In this document: positions 49,640-61,300 of the stretch, in pieces
Layout: each line of letters opens with the position of its first letter
How positions within the stretch are numbered: the stretch's first letter is position 1
Assembly: GCA_019054805.1 (NCBI GenBank)
Contig: JAHQIY010000036.1
Span: 310,001-374,000 of the forward strand
Reading direction: 5' to 3'
Length of the DNA: 64,000 nucleotides
Origin: Brachionus manjavacas
Taxonomy: Eukaryota > Rotifera > Eurotatoria > Ploima > Brachionidae
Notes under the pieces: model-generated
The model's database searches: none
Told to the model about the DNA's origin: nothing
What the model saw: only the letters and a program-made list of their open reading frames with translations
Program-made: the position numbers and the translations under genes

Positions 49640-50700
49640 ATGTCTTTGAAAATGTTGCTGAAATGCCAGATGATCAAAAAACTGTGAGTTTTTTTCAGGA
49701 TTTGATAAAAAATATTTTAAATTTATTTAGCTTGACGAATTTTCCAATCGTCAACTTCTCTTTTAAACGGAAGCTTTGTTGAAAATCAAAATGCTTCACA
49801 CATGAATCATTATAATGATGAAATGGAAGTAGAGATTGAAAACTTGCGAGTATTTAAATTGAATTTCATCTCGGATAAAAACTAATCTTCTTAAAAGGCA
49901 GCATTAAGATCAAAGACTGACCAATGGAAACAATTTTATACTGAATGTATTTTAAATGAGGAAATCCTACAAAGTGAAAATGAAGCGATAAAAGGAAACC
50001 TAAGGCAAATGTACGAAAAACTAAATAGACAGACCTTAAATATTAAAAATAAAATTAAAAAATTTAATTTTAGGAATGAAATGGAGAGAAAAGAAAGAGA
50101 AAGACAAGATAATGTAATACAGTCTTTTAAAAGAGAATGTTGAGAAGTTGATTCAAGAAAATGAATTGCTTAGAGAAAAAACAGCCAGGTCATGTCCTCT
50201 TATTAATGAATGTAAAGGCAAAGGAAATATTAGAAGAGGATTATCCTCACACTTTGTGATCAAAAATTGTCCGTATAAAAAGGTTTAATTTATTGATTTT
50301 TGTTAAATTTTTTTTAATCCAAAAATTTTTTAAAGAAAAGTGAAGATAATGAAAAATTAAAAGAAGAAAATCAAAGACTAATTCAAGAACATTTAAAGTT
50401 AGAAGAAAGTTTAAAATTAAAAATTGAATCAAGCGAAATGAGATATGAAAAAGAAAAAGAAGAAAAAGAAATAATTGAACAGGAATTAATTCAGAAGAGC
50501 AAAATATTGAATGATTAATTTTAACTAAAATAAAAAGAAAAATATTAATTTTAATAAAAGGAAATATGAAATGATCAAAAAATATTCTGAAACCGATTCA
50601 GAAAATTCAGAAATATTAGACCAGCTTTCAAAGTTATTGGGAGACGCTTTTTTAAGTGTCTCAAAAGCTGAAACAACATCTTCTACGGGAACAAAAGCCA
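49640..50700 (+). pseudogene. Coiled-coil ORF with MYT1-type C2HC zinc finger, truncated
   Basis: Pieces on one strand with short introns: SSTSLLNGSFVENQNASH to MEVEIENLR (ends 49849, GTATTT donor), from 49898 AALRSKTDQWKQFYTECI to NLRQMYEKLNRQ, after a frameshift ENVEKLIQENELLREKTARS, then a finger at 50193-50270: CPLINECKGKGN, GLSSH, KNCP, i.e. C-x5-C-x12-H-x5-C, the C2HC finger form of MYT1/ST18/L3MBTL (the conserved GxGH has Asn for His). After an intron at about 50283-50337 comes another coiled coil (KLKEENQRLIQEHLKLEESL) and, from 50571, an acidic Ser-rich end (KYSETDSENSEILDQLSKLL). The frame runs out at the MULE junction near 50700. Probably element-borne. Confidence 0.5.
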
Positions 50701-50707
50701 AACAAGC

Positions 50708-51642
50708 TTACATTTTAGTATACAATTTAGTTTGATTATCTTTTTTAATGTCTTTATAGGCTGTTGCAAGATCATATTCTTGAACGTGTCTCCAAATTGA
50801 CTTTTTGAGATGAAAAAAACAGCCACATGTTCCTGTATCAGAAATAACTTCATCGACAGCATTGATAATACTCAATTCAAAGTCAGTTGAAATAGACGAA
50901 GGCATGTTTTTAAGTTTTTCTTTTAAAACTGTAAAGAACTTAATATAAGTTTCTTGTTGCTTATTTACAAACAACCCATACACAAGTGGTAAATTTTTAC
51001 CGTTTTTGATCACATGAACAGTGAATAGTTGTTTGAATAAGATAGGAGCTGCTTCAAACGTACCATCGCATAACCAATTGCGATATTCGCTAAGTAACTG
51101 CAATTTTTTTTCTGTTGCAAATATAAGCATACGGTCACTGTTATCTATTTTGCTATCAAAACTATCATACAACAAAAACTTTTCATTTTTGGCACTTAAA
51201 GTAAAATTTTCATGTAATTCAAAGTTCATGTCTGATGGCATTTCATAATTTTCATATGGATCAACGCGTGATATACGACATAATTGTCTAGTTGCGTTGT
51301 AATTAGGCAAATTAGCTGCTACTTCTTCGCTGACGTCTTTTTGGCATTCAAGTATTATTTTCCTTGCTGTTGAATCTGGTTGACTGCAAGCCATTTCCCT
51401 TATTTTTGCTTTAACCGGTTTGACTTCTGTTTTTATAGTCGCACAATGTTCATGCTCTTGGATTACAGTGATAGGTTTGTAATAACCGATAGGAAACACA
51501 GCCCCAGTACAAATAGGAAATTTAGTATTGTTACAACGCCAAGTTATTTTACCATCTTTAGCTTCATAACTAGTCTTATATTCATACAAATTGTCGTCTA
51601 TTAACAACCAACTTGGCGTTCCATCTTTTTTGTTTCTTGAAG
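50708..51642 (-). pseudogene. FLYWCH/MULE-type transposase, truncated
   Basis: An open frame of about 310 codons with no ATG at its beginning. The N-terminal part (SRNKKDGTPSWLLIDD, KITWRCNNTKFPICTGAVF, then EHEHCA) is a FLYWCH zinc finger: W-x-C...C...H-x-H. The central part WLCDGTFEAAPILFKQLFTV holds the first catalytic Asp of a Mutator-like (MULE) DDE domain, LPLVYGLFVNKQQETYIKFF follows, and ISTDFELSIINAV carries the second Asp with CFFHLKKSIWRHVQ after it. The C-terminal part with the catalytic Glu is missing: the frame ends LYTKM at the boundary with the coiled-coil ORF. Read with the standard code the frame starts after a TAA near 51650, so an upstream exon or lost start is needed. Confidence 0.8.
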
Positions 51643-51759
51643 ATTTTATTTATTTCAATTTTTCTTTTACATTAAGGGTATCAAACAAATTTGATAAATT
51701 TTCCATGACTAATTAATCTAATTGAAAGAAAAAAAAAATAGCATAAAAAAAGAATTCAA

Positions 51760-51894
51760 GTCGAAATTAATTTTGTCGAAATATAACACGTCGAATTATT
51801 ATTATGTCTAATTAAGTCATGTCGAATTTTTGCATGTCGAATTAATTAATGTCCAAAAATTACTTGTCGAAATTATCTTGTCGAAATTATGCAG
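51760..51894 (+). repeat. 15-bp-period minisatellite (GTCGAAATTA...)
   Basis: GTCGAA or a one-base variant recurs at 51760, 51775, 51790, 51806, 51821, 51836, 51851, 51866 and 51880, spacing 14-16 bp: nine imperfect copies of GTCGAAATTA plus five variable bases. It lies 5' of the MULE gene, where subterminal repeats bound by transposase are often found. Confidence 0.7.
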
Positions 51895-51909
51895 ACCCCT
51901 TATTACTTT

Positions 51910-51956
51910 TAAATATTAAATAATATCTTGATTTTTTAGTGCCGAACTTAGAGCCA
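51910..51956 (+). repeat. Left arm of a 45-bp inverted repeat pair
   Basis: AATATTAAATAATATCTTGA and the following TTTTTTAGTGCCGAACTTAG are an exact inverted copy of 54619-54667, where the same bases form an intron end, AG acceptor and exon start of a minus-strand coiled-coil gene. The 2.7 kb between the arms has no transposase. Confidence 0.65.
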
Positions 51957-52157
51957 AGGTTCGCGCAGAGCAAAACCACAGCACTATCTGAATTTCGGCA
52001 AACCGACTTAAAATATTAATCTTCATACTTGAAAACCTAGAAAAACGGTTTTTTAGGTGGGGTCAAAAAAATTTTTTTTTTACAAATTGACTAAATGAAG
52101 GGCTCGAGGAGTCAAAAAAAATCGAGTGCCGAACTTAGAGAGTTAGTGAATTTCTAA

Positions 52158-52264
52158 GGTTAATTATATATGAACCAAAAATTAGGGAATGGTTCATATA
52201 TGATTAACCATTCCCTTTCAAATAATAAATCGAATTTTAAAATAATAAAATTCGATTTATTATT
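52158..52264. repeat. Two adjacent palindromes
   Basis: First: GGTTAATTATATATGAACC (52158) and its inverse (52191-52209), one mismatch. Second: AATAATAAATCGAATTTTA (52221) and its inverse (52247-52264). The word TTAACCATTCCCTTTCAA at the first palindrome recurs at about 53403. Confidence 0.6.
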
Positions 52265-53605
52265 TTATCGAATTTCTCTTAATTCAGCAAAAAACAAATC
52301 AAATTATTTATAAATTTGAAGAATTAGCATTGTGAAGTTTCGTTCAAAAAGTTCAGTTCAAAATCCTAAATTCGTATATATTTTAAACGGAATGAAGTGA
52401 TATAATAAAATTTTAGCACATGATGTAACAAAAAATGTTACAGCATTTGCTAAAAAAAACAAAAAAAAATTCCAATTAACCAATTGTTGATTTTTTTTAA
52501 AAAACTGAATGAATGTTAAGTTGGTTTTGAAAAATTGGAATAGAGTTTTCTCTTTTAGCTATTAAAAATCTTTATATTCCATTAAGTGTGCTAATGCGAA
52601 TGTTGTACTTTTTATTAAATAGTGGATCAATAACAATTTTTTTATTTTTAAGTTGGATTAGCCCGGAAAATAGTGATTGATCTTGAGAATTAGGTTCGAA
52701 CCTCGGTCGTTTGAGGGAAGGGGAGTTCAAAAAATTTTTTAAATCGAATAACATTTCCAATTATCCAGTATAATAAAATATGGTAATATGGTATAATAAT
52801 ATTGTTTTTATTGTTAAAAAAATTTTTTTTTAAAAAAACATTTTCAAAAAAGGGAAAAAATATAATGAGAAAAAAAATTTTCAAAACAAATTCTCTTAAA
52901 AAAAGTATTAAATTAGATCTTCGAATATGTTACAATTCACCGAATAATCTCATAATTTTACTAGATTAAGTTCGAAAATTCAGTTTAATATTAAAAAATC
53001 GAGAAAAAATTTAGAACTGAACGAAACTAAACTTGAACGGAAAGATGTTTCAACGATAAGTAAGAATATGAAGAAAAAAAACAGGGTAATAGTAAAAAGG
53101 TTCAAAAACAAACTCAAATCCTAATATTCAGCAATGAAACTAATTTCCAACCAAATTATCATAATGTTTTTTTAAATGGTAACTACTAAATGAAGTTTTA
53201 GAACTTACTGCCCTAATGGCCATGCAGATCATTATTTGATCTTTCTCTTTTTCCTTTTTTTAAGTTCCAAGTAAAGAAAAACATTAAATAGATCTGATCG
53301 GAAAAAGCTCATTCCGAATTTAGGGTTTAAGCTGTTTTGTCACTCTATTACTTTATCCTTTCTTTTCTCTTCAAAATCGTGCTTATCGGTTTGAAGAAAA
53401 ATTAACCATTCCCTTTCAATTAAAAGTTCTAAGAATTGGACCATAGTGAAATTCTTAGAACTTCTTGTTTTAAAGTTAGGTTCAATACAAGTCCGTTTTT
53501 TTCAAGAAAAAAGTTTTCTCGATTTCCTTAAATTAAAATAAAATATTTGAACAATACCTTGAAAAAACTTAAAGATTAAAAGATGAATGCAATATTTGAA
53601 AATAT
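52265..53605. other. Non-coding repeat-derived spacer with hairpin at 53424-53463
   Basis: Contains the hairpin AAGTTCTAAGAATT (53424) with inverse AATTCTTAGAACTT ending 53463, and the shared CCATTCCCTTTCAA word. Short minus-strand frames near 52572-52884 (e.g. LKRPRFEPNSQDQSLFSG) are not recognisable. Probably the inside of a composite or decayed DNA transposon. Confidence 0.4.
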
Positions 53606-53866
53606 TTATCTCTTTTTTAAGTAATTTTGATCAAAAACTTTAACACAAAATTCTTCCCTCTGTGTAATATAATTTGGCACTCCATTATTACTAAAATAAT
53701 AAAGTCCTTTCCGAGGACCTTCATGAATATAATTCCCACAATATTTTCCTTTGCTTTTGTATAAACCAACGATTTTGTCCGTATTTTCAAAAGATTCCTG
53801 AAAATTTTTAAATTTGAAATTTATTTTGAAAATTATTTTTTGATAATTAATTTCGGCTAATGCCAT
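53606..53866 (-). CDS. Small ORF with GPRxG-YY motif, unidentified
   Basis: 86 residues from ATG 53866. The middle reads GKYCGNYIHEGPRKGLYYFS then NNGVPNYI. The GPRxGxYY..NG..xYI pattern resembles the short basic adaptor repeat known from large DNA viruses of algae (PBCV basic adaptor family), but I cannot establish homology from one motif. Lys-rich, no signal peptide. It may be an exon of the adjacent minus-strand coiled-coil gene or element-borne. Confidence 0.3.
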   Translation of the reverse strand: MALAEINYQKIIFKINFKFKNFQESFENTDKIVGLYKSKGKYCGNYIHEGPRKGLYYFSNNGVPNYITQREEFCVKVFDQNYLKKR

Positions 53867-54002
53867 ACCATTTCAATCACTTGTTAATGTTGGTTTAAGA
53901 GTACAAGATTTAAGGCTCAAAAAAAATTACCATTAAATGTATTTTAATTATTTTGTTTACAAAATACCAGTAATGTGTTATTCATTTCGGATTATTATTT
54001 TT

Positions 54003-55009
54003 TAAACCACGGCATCTCTTAAAATTGGACATTCTCGAGGTAATTCGCCAACAAATATAAATCTAGGAGGCTTCTTACTCTCATTATCTATATTCTCATT
54101 TTTTTTTTCAAGGAGATTATTTACAAATTTTTCAGACTGATCGAGCTTTAATTTCAATTTATGGTTCGCACTTTTGATTTATTTAATCTAAATATTTGAT
54201 CTTTTTAGTTCAAAATTCAAATTTTCTCTTAAACAAAAGATATTAGAAAATTAATTTTTTATAAAAACTGAAGTCTTTGGTACCTCTTACGGTAAAAACA
54301 TTGAATAGTCTCAGTACAATCTTTGATTACGTTACTATCTTCTTTCTTTTGTTTATCTAAGGATTCAATGTTTTTATGCATTTGTGATTCGTATATTTCA
54401 AGACGGTTGCTAAAAAGATTATAATTTAAAATTATAATTTTATTTTATTATTAATTAACTTTAGATCGATAACTCAATATCTCCCAAATGAAGAATGCGT
54501 CTTTTAAGACTATTAAAAAGTGATCATCGAACGAATCAAGTTTCTAAAGATTTGATTTTTCTTTATATCTCTTTTTTCGCTCCGATGAATCTTCGACTCT
54601 TGATTTGAGCTTTGATTCGGTGGCTCTAAGTTCGGCACTAAAAAATCAAGATATTATTTAATATTTTAAAGGAGATATAAGAAACAATTAATAAGCTTAC
54701 TTTTCTAACTCAATTTCACTTACTCTCTTATGGAGCCCTTCATTTAGCTTTTCAAGAGATTTAATATTTTAAGTAGCAATCACTTGACTTGCTTTTAAAT
54801 CTTTGAGCGAATCAAGTTTTTCTTTTTGAGTCATGATTTCATCTTCATATCTCTTTTTTCGCTGCGATGAATCTTCCACTCTAGATTTGAGCTTTGATTC
54901 GGTGGCCTTAAGTTCGGCAATAAAAAATCAAGATATTATTTAATATTTAAAAGGAGTTATAAGAAACAATTAAAAAGCTTACTTTTCTAACTCAATTTCA
55001 CTAACTCTT
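54003..55009 (-). pseudogene. Coiled-coil gene fragment with tandemly duplicated exons
   Basis: Minus-strand exons, 5' to 3': VSEIELEK at 54986-55009 with a GTAAGC donor; copy B, about 54713-54930, AELKATESKLKSRVEDSSQR to LDSLKDLKASQVIAT, an in-frame TAA, then KSLEKLNEGLHKRVSEIELE; copy A, about 54540-54656, AELRATESKLKSRVEDSSER, broken afterwards; about 54294-54405 NRLEIYESQMHKNIESLDKQ to ETIQCFY; and a last piece at about 54003-54173, HKLKLKLDQSEKFVNNLLEK to PPRFIFVGELPRECP, ending in TAA. Copies A and B share about 100 bp. Copy A keeps TTTTTTAG at its acceptor, copy B has TTTTTTAT. The 5' end is cut by the LTR-like block. Family unknown. Confidence 0.45.
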
Positions 55010-55200
55010 GCCATCTGCAGCCAATCCAGCAGACGCGCCTAGTCGGCGCATATCACCATAAATAAGCCTACGCCATGGCACTACTGCGAACGCATATAAA
55101 TAAAGGCTGCCAACAGTGATATCGGAAGCTTTCGAACTTTATTTTAATTTTAATAAAAACGACTGACTCGTGGTCCAGCCACCGGTCAGCCAACATTTCT
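55010..55200 (+). mobile_element. LTR-like fragment (possible solo LTR)
   Basis: A block clearly richer in G+C than its surroundings begins abruptly where the duplicated coiled-coil sequence stops matching. It has CATATAAATAAAGG (TATA box, 55093), a transcription-start-like region, AATAAA (about 55152), and ends GGTCAGCCAACA, consistent with the promoter, R and CA-3' end of a retrotransposon LTR. The matching TG start is not certain and no gag/pol follows, so it may be a solo or truncated LTR. Confidence 0.4.
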
Positions 55201-55373
55201 AAATTTAATTCTTTGATAAAATTATTCAATTCGTAATGTCAAAAAATGTTTTGAATCATTGAGACGAATTATTTTCTAAAGTTTCTTTATTTTGACAAAT
55301 AGTGAATTTAGCCATTTCTCTGTGAATTATCGATTTTAAATTGAAAAATTATTTTTAAAAGAATTGAAATTTT
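55201..55373. other. Short non-coding link
   Basis: A/T-rich sequence between the LTR-like block and the first satellite monomer, without clear features. Confidence 0.4.
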
Positions 55374-58300
55374 CTTGACTTTGGCTTTTTCAAATCAGAA
55401 AAAGGTCAAAGAATCGAAAAGTTATTCGCATGAGAAACTTGCTAGTGATTACCATTCACTGAGTTTTCAAATCACTGCAGAATGGTCAATTTTTTAGCTA
55501 CGATAATGATTAATCGCTCAAATTCAAGAGCGCAAAAAGTTCTACATGATAAAATTTACTGGATTCCAAAAAGTCAAAAGGACAAGAAATTAGGCGACTT
55601 CGAAAAAGAGCAAAAAACCCATTTTTTGACGTTTTTCAAATAGGTTTTTTGCAATGAATTTTTCAAATTATGGAAAACCGAAGTTACCACTAGATAGATC
55701 TTGAAATTTATATGACTTTGACTTTTTCAAATCAGAAAAAGGTCAAAGAATCGAAAAGTTATTCGCATGAGAAACTTGCTAGTGATTACCATTCACTGAG
55801 TTTTCAAATCACTGCAGAATGGTCAATTTTTTAGCTACGATAATGATTAATCGCTCAAATTCAAGAGCGCAAAAAGTTCTACATGATAAAATTTACTGGA
55901 TTGCAAAAAGTCAAAAGGACAAGAAATTAGGCGACTTCGAAAAAGAGCAAAAAACCCATTTTTTGACGTTTTTCAAATAGGTTTTTTGCAATGAATTTTT
56001 CAAATTATGGAAAACCGAAGTTACCACTAGATAGATCTTGAAATTTATATGACTTTGACTTTTTCAAATCAGAAAAAGGTCAAAGAATCGAAAAGTTATT
56101 CGCATGAGAAACTTGCTAGTGATAACCATTCACTGAGTTTTCAAATCACTGCAGAATGGTCAATTTTTTAGCTACGATAATGATTAATCGCTCAAATTCA
56201 AGAGCGCAAAAAGTTCTACATGATAAAATTTACTGGATTCCAAAAAGTCAAAAGGACAAGAAATTAGGCGACTTCGAAAAAGAGCAAAAAACCCATTTTT
56301 TGACGTTTTTCAAATAGGTTTTTTGCAATGAATTTTTCAAATTATGGAAAACCGAAGTTACCACTAGATAGATCTTGAAATTTATATGACTTTGACTTTT
56401 TCAAATCAGAAAAAGGTCAAAGAATCGAAAAGTTATTCGCATGAGAAACTTGCTAGTGATTACCATTCACTGAGTTTTCAAATCACTGCAGAATGGTCAA
56501 TTTTTTAGCTACGATAATGATTAATCGCTCAAATTCAAGAGCGCAAAAAGTTCTACATGATAAAATTTACTGGATTCCTAAAAGTTAAAAGGACAAGAAA
56601 TTAGGCGACTTCGAAAAAGAGCAAAAAACCCATTTTTGACGTTTTTCAAATAGGTTTTTTGCAATGAATTTTTCAAATTATGGAAAACCGAAGTTACCAC
56701 TAGATAGATCTTGAAATTTATATGACTTTGACTTTTTCAAATCAGAAAAAGGTCAAAGAATCGAAAAGTTATTCGCATGAGAAACTTGTAAGTGATTATC
56801 AATCACTGAGTTTTCAAATCACTGCAGAATGGTCAATTTTTTAGCTACGATAATGATTAATCGCTCAAATTCAAGAGCGCAAAAAGTTCTACATGATAAA
56901 ATTTACTGGATTCCTAAAAGTTAAAAGGACAAGAAATTAGGCGACTTCGAAAAAGAGCAAAAAACCCATTTTTTGACGTTTTTCAAATAGGTTTTTTGCA
57001 ATGAATTTTTCAAATTATGGAAAACCGAAGTTACCACTAGATAGATCTTGAAATTTATATGACTTTGACTTTTTCAAATCAGAAAAAGGTCAAAGAATCG
57101 AAAAGTTATTCGCATGAGAAACTTGTAAGTGATTATCAATCACTGAGTTTTCAAATCACTGCAGAATGGTCAATTTTTTAGCTACGATAATGATTAATCG
57201 CTCAAATTCAAGAGCGCAAAAAGTTCTACATGATAAAATTTACTGGATTCCTAAAATTTAAAAGGACAAGAAATTAGGCGACTTCGAAAAAGAGCAAAAA
57301 ACCCATTTTTTGACGTTTTTCAAATAGGTTTTTGCAATGAATTTTTCAAATTATGGAAAACCGAAGTTACCACTAGATAGATCTTGAAATTTATATGACT
57401 TTGGCTTTTTCAAATCAGAAAAAGGTCAAAGAATCGAAAAGTTATTCGCATGAGAAACTTGTAAGTGATTATCAATCACTGAGTTTTCAAATCACTGCAG
57501 AATGGTCAATTTTTTAGCTACGATAATGATTAATCGCTCAAATTCAAGAGCGCAAAAAGTTCTACATGATAAAATTTACTGGATTCCTAAAAGTTAAAAG
57601 GACAAGAAATTAGGCGACTTCGAAAAAGAGCAAAAAACCCATTTTTTGACGTTTTTCAAATAGGTTTTTTGCAATGAATTTTTCAAATTATGGAAAACCG
57701 AAGTTACCACTAGATAGATCTTGAAATTTATATGACTTTGACTTTTTCAAATCAGAAAAAGGTCAAAGAATCGAAAAGTTATTCGCATGAGAAACTTGTA
57801 AGTGATTATCAATCACTGAGTTTTCAAATCACTGCAGAATGGTCAATTTTTTAGCTACGATAATGATTAATCGCTCAAATTCAAGAGCGCAAAAAGTTCT
57901 ACATGATAAAATTTACTGGATTCCTAAAAGTTAAAAGGACAAGAAATTAGGCGACTTCGAAAAAGAGCAAAAAACCCATTTTTTGACGTTTTTCAAATAG
58001 GTTTTTTGCAATGAATTTTTCAAATTATGGAAAACCGAAGTTACCACTAGATAGATCTTGAAATTTATATGACTTTGACTTTTTCAAATCAGAAAAAGGT
58101 CAAAGAATCGAAAAGTTATTCGCATGAGAAACTTGCTAGTGATTATCAATCACTGAGTTTTCAAATCACTGCAGAATGGTCAATTTTCAGCTACGATAAT
58201 GATTAATCGCTCAAATTCAAGAGCGCAAAAAGTTCTACATGATAAAATTTACTGGATTCCTAAAAGTTAAAAGGACAAGAAATTAGGCGACTTCGAAAAA

Positions 58301-61300
58301 GAGCAAAAAACCCATTTTTTGACGTTTTTCAAATAGGTTTTTTGCAATGAATTTTTCAAATTATGGAAAACCGAAGTTACCACTAGATAGATCTTGAAAT
58401 TTATATGACTTTGACTTTTTCAAATCAGAAAAAGGTCAAAGAATCGAAAAGTTATTCGCATGAGAAACTTGCTAGTGATTATCAATCACTGAGTTTTCAA
58501 ATCACTGCAGAATGGTCAATTTTTTAGCTACGATAATGATTAATCGCTCAAATTCAAGAGCGCAAAAAGTTCTACATGATAAAATTTACTGGATTCCTAA
58601 AAGTTAAAAGGACAAGAAATTAGGCGACTTCGAAAAAGAGCAAAAAACCCATTTTTTGACGTTTTTCAAATAGGTTTTTTGCAATGAATTTTTCAAATTA
58701 TGGAAAACCGAAGTTACCACTAGATAGATCTTGAAATTTATATGACTTTGACTTTTTCAAATCAGAAAAAGGTCAAAGAATCGAAAAGTTATTCGCATGA
58801 GAAACTTGTAAGTGATTATCAATCACTGAGTTTTCAAATCACTGCAGAATGGTCAATTTTTTAGCTACGATAATGATTAATCGCTCAAATTCAAGAGCGC
58901 AAAAAGTTCTACATGATAAAATTTACTGGATTCCTAAAAGTTAAAAGGACAAGAAATTAGGCGAATTCGAAAAAGATCAAAAAACCCATTTTTTGACGTT
59001 TTTCAAATAGGTTTTTTGCAATGAATTTTTCAAATTATGGAAAACCGAAGTTACCACTAGATAGATCTTGAAATTTATATGACTTTGACTTTTTCAAATC
59101 AGAAAAAGGTCAAAGAATCGAAAAGTTATTCGCATGAGAAACTTGTAAGTGATTATCAATCACTGAGTTTTCAAATCACTGCAGAATGGTCAATTTTTTA
59201 GCTACGATAATGATTAATCGCTCAAATTCAAGAGCGCAAAAAGTTCTACATGATAAAATTTACTGGATTCCTAAAATTTAAAAGGACAAGAAATTAGGCG
59301 ACTTCGAAAAAGAGCAAAAAACCCATTTTTTGACGTTTTTCAAATAGGTTTTTGCAATGAATTTTTCAAATTATGGAAAACCGAAGTTACCACTAGATAG
59401 ATCTTGAAATTTATATGACTTTGGCTTTTTCAAATCAGAAAAAGGTCAAAGAATCGAAAAGTTATTCGCATGAGAAACTTGCTAGTGATTATCAATCACT
59501 GAGTTTTCAAATCACTGCAGAATGGTCAATTTTTTAGCTACGATAATGATTAATCGCTCAAATTCAAGAGCGCAAAAAGTTCTACATGATAAAATTTACT
59601 GGATTCCTAAAAGTTAAAAGGACAAGAAATTAGGCGACTTCGAAAAAGAGCAAAAAACCCATTTTTTGACGTTTTTCAAATAGGTTTTTTGCAATGAATT
59701 TTTCAAATTATGGAAAACCGAAGTTACCACTAGATAGATCTTGAAATTTATATGACTTTGACTTTTTCAAATCAGAAAAAGGTCAAAGAATCGAAAAGTT
59801 ATTCGCATGAGAAACTTGTAAGTGATTATCAATCACTGAGTTTTCAAATCACTGCAGAATGGTCAATTTTTTAGCTACGATAATGATTAATCGCTCAAAT
59901 TCAAGAGCGCAAAAAGTTCTACATGATAAAATTTACTGGATTCCTAAAAGTTAAAAGGACAAGAAATTAGGCGACTTCGAAAAAGAGCAAAAAACCCATT
60001 TTTTGACGTTTTTCAAATAGGTTTTTTGCAATGAATTTTTCAAATTATGGAAAACCGAAGTTACCACTAGATAGATCTTGAAATTTATATGACTTTGACT
60101 TTTTCAAATCAGAAAAAGGTCAAAGAATCGAAAAGTTATTCGCATGAGAAACTTGTAAGTGATTATCAATCACTGAGTTTTCAAATCACTGCAGAATGGT
60201 CAATTTTTTAGCTACGATAATGATTAATCGCTCAAATTCAAGAGCGCAAAAAGTTCTACATGATAAAATTTACTGGATTCCTAAAAGTTAAAAGGACAAG
60301 AAATTAGGCGACTTCGAAAAAGAGCAAAAAACCCATTTTTTGACGTTTTTCAAATAGGTTTTTTGCAATGAATTTTTCAAATTATGGAAAACCGAAGTTA
60401 CCACTAGATAGATCTTGAAATTTATATGACTTTGACTTTTTCAAATCAGAAAAAGGTCAAAGAATCGAAAAGTTATTCGCATGAGAAACTTGTAAGTGAT
60501 TATCAATCACTGAGTTTTCAAATCACTGCAGAATGGTCAATTTTTTAGCTACGATAATGATTAATCGCTCAAATTCAAGAGCGCAAAAAGTTCTACATGA
60601 TAAAATTTACTGGATTCCTAAAAGTTAAAAGGACAAGAAATTAGGCGACTTCGAAAAAGAGCAAAAAACCCATTTTTTGACGTTTTTCAAATAGGTTTTT
60701 TGCAATGAATTTTTCAAATTATGGAAAACCGAAGTTACCACTAGATAGATCTTGAAATTTATATGACTTTGACTTTTTCAAATCAGAAAAAGGTCAAAGA
60801 ATCGAAAAGTTATTCGCATGAGAAACTTGCTAGTGATAACCATTCACTGAGTTTTCAAATCACTGCAGAATGGTCAATTTTTTAGCTACGATAATGATTA
60901 ATCGCTCAAATTCAAGAGCGCAAAAAGTTCTACATGATAAAATTTACTGGATTCCTAAAAGTTAAAAGGACAAGAAATTAGGCGACTTCGAAAAAGAGCA
61001 AAAAACCCATTTTTGACGTTTTTCAAATAGGTTTTTTGCAATGAATTTTTCAAATTATGGAAAACCGAAGTTACCACTAGATAGATCTTGAAATTTATAT
61101 GACTTTGACTTTTTCAAATCAGAAAAAGGTCAAAGAATCGAAAAGTTATTCGCATGAGAAACTTGTAAGTGATTATCAATCACTGAGTTTTCAAATCACT
61201 GCAGAATGGTCAATTTTTTAGCTACGATAATGATTAATCGCTCAAATTCAAGAGCGCAAAAAGTTCTACATGATAAAATTTACTGGATTCCTAAAAGTTA

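Noticed and set aside
52685..52705. tRNA-like T-loop (GGTTCGAACCTCGG)
   Set aside because: No matching acceptor stem or anticodon arm can be drawn upstream; the word is a short palindrome.
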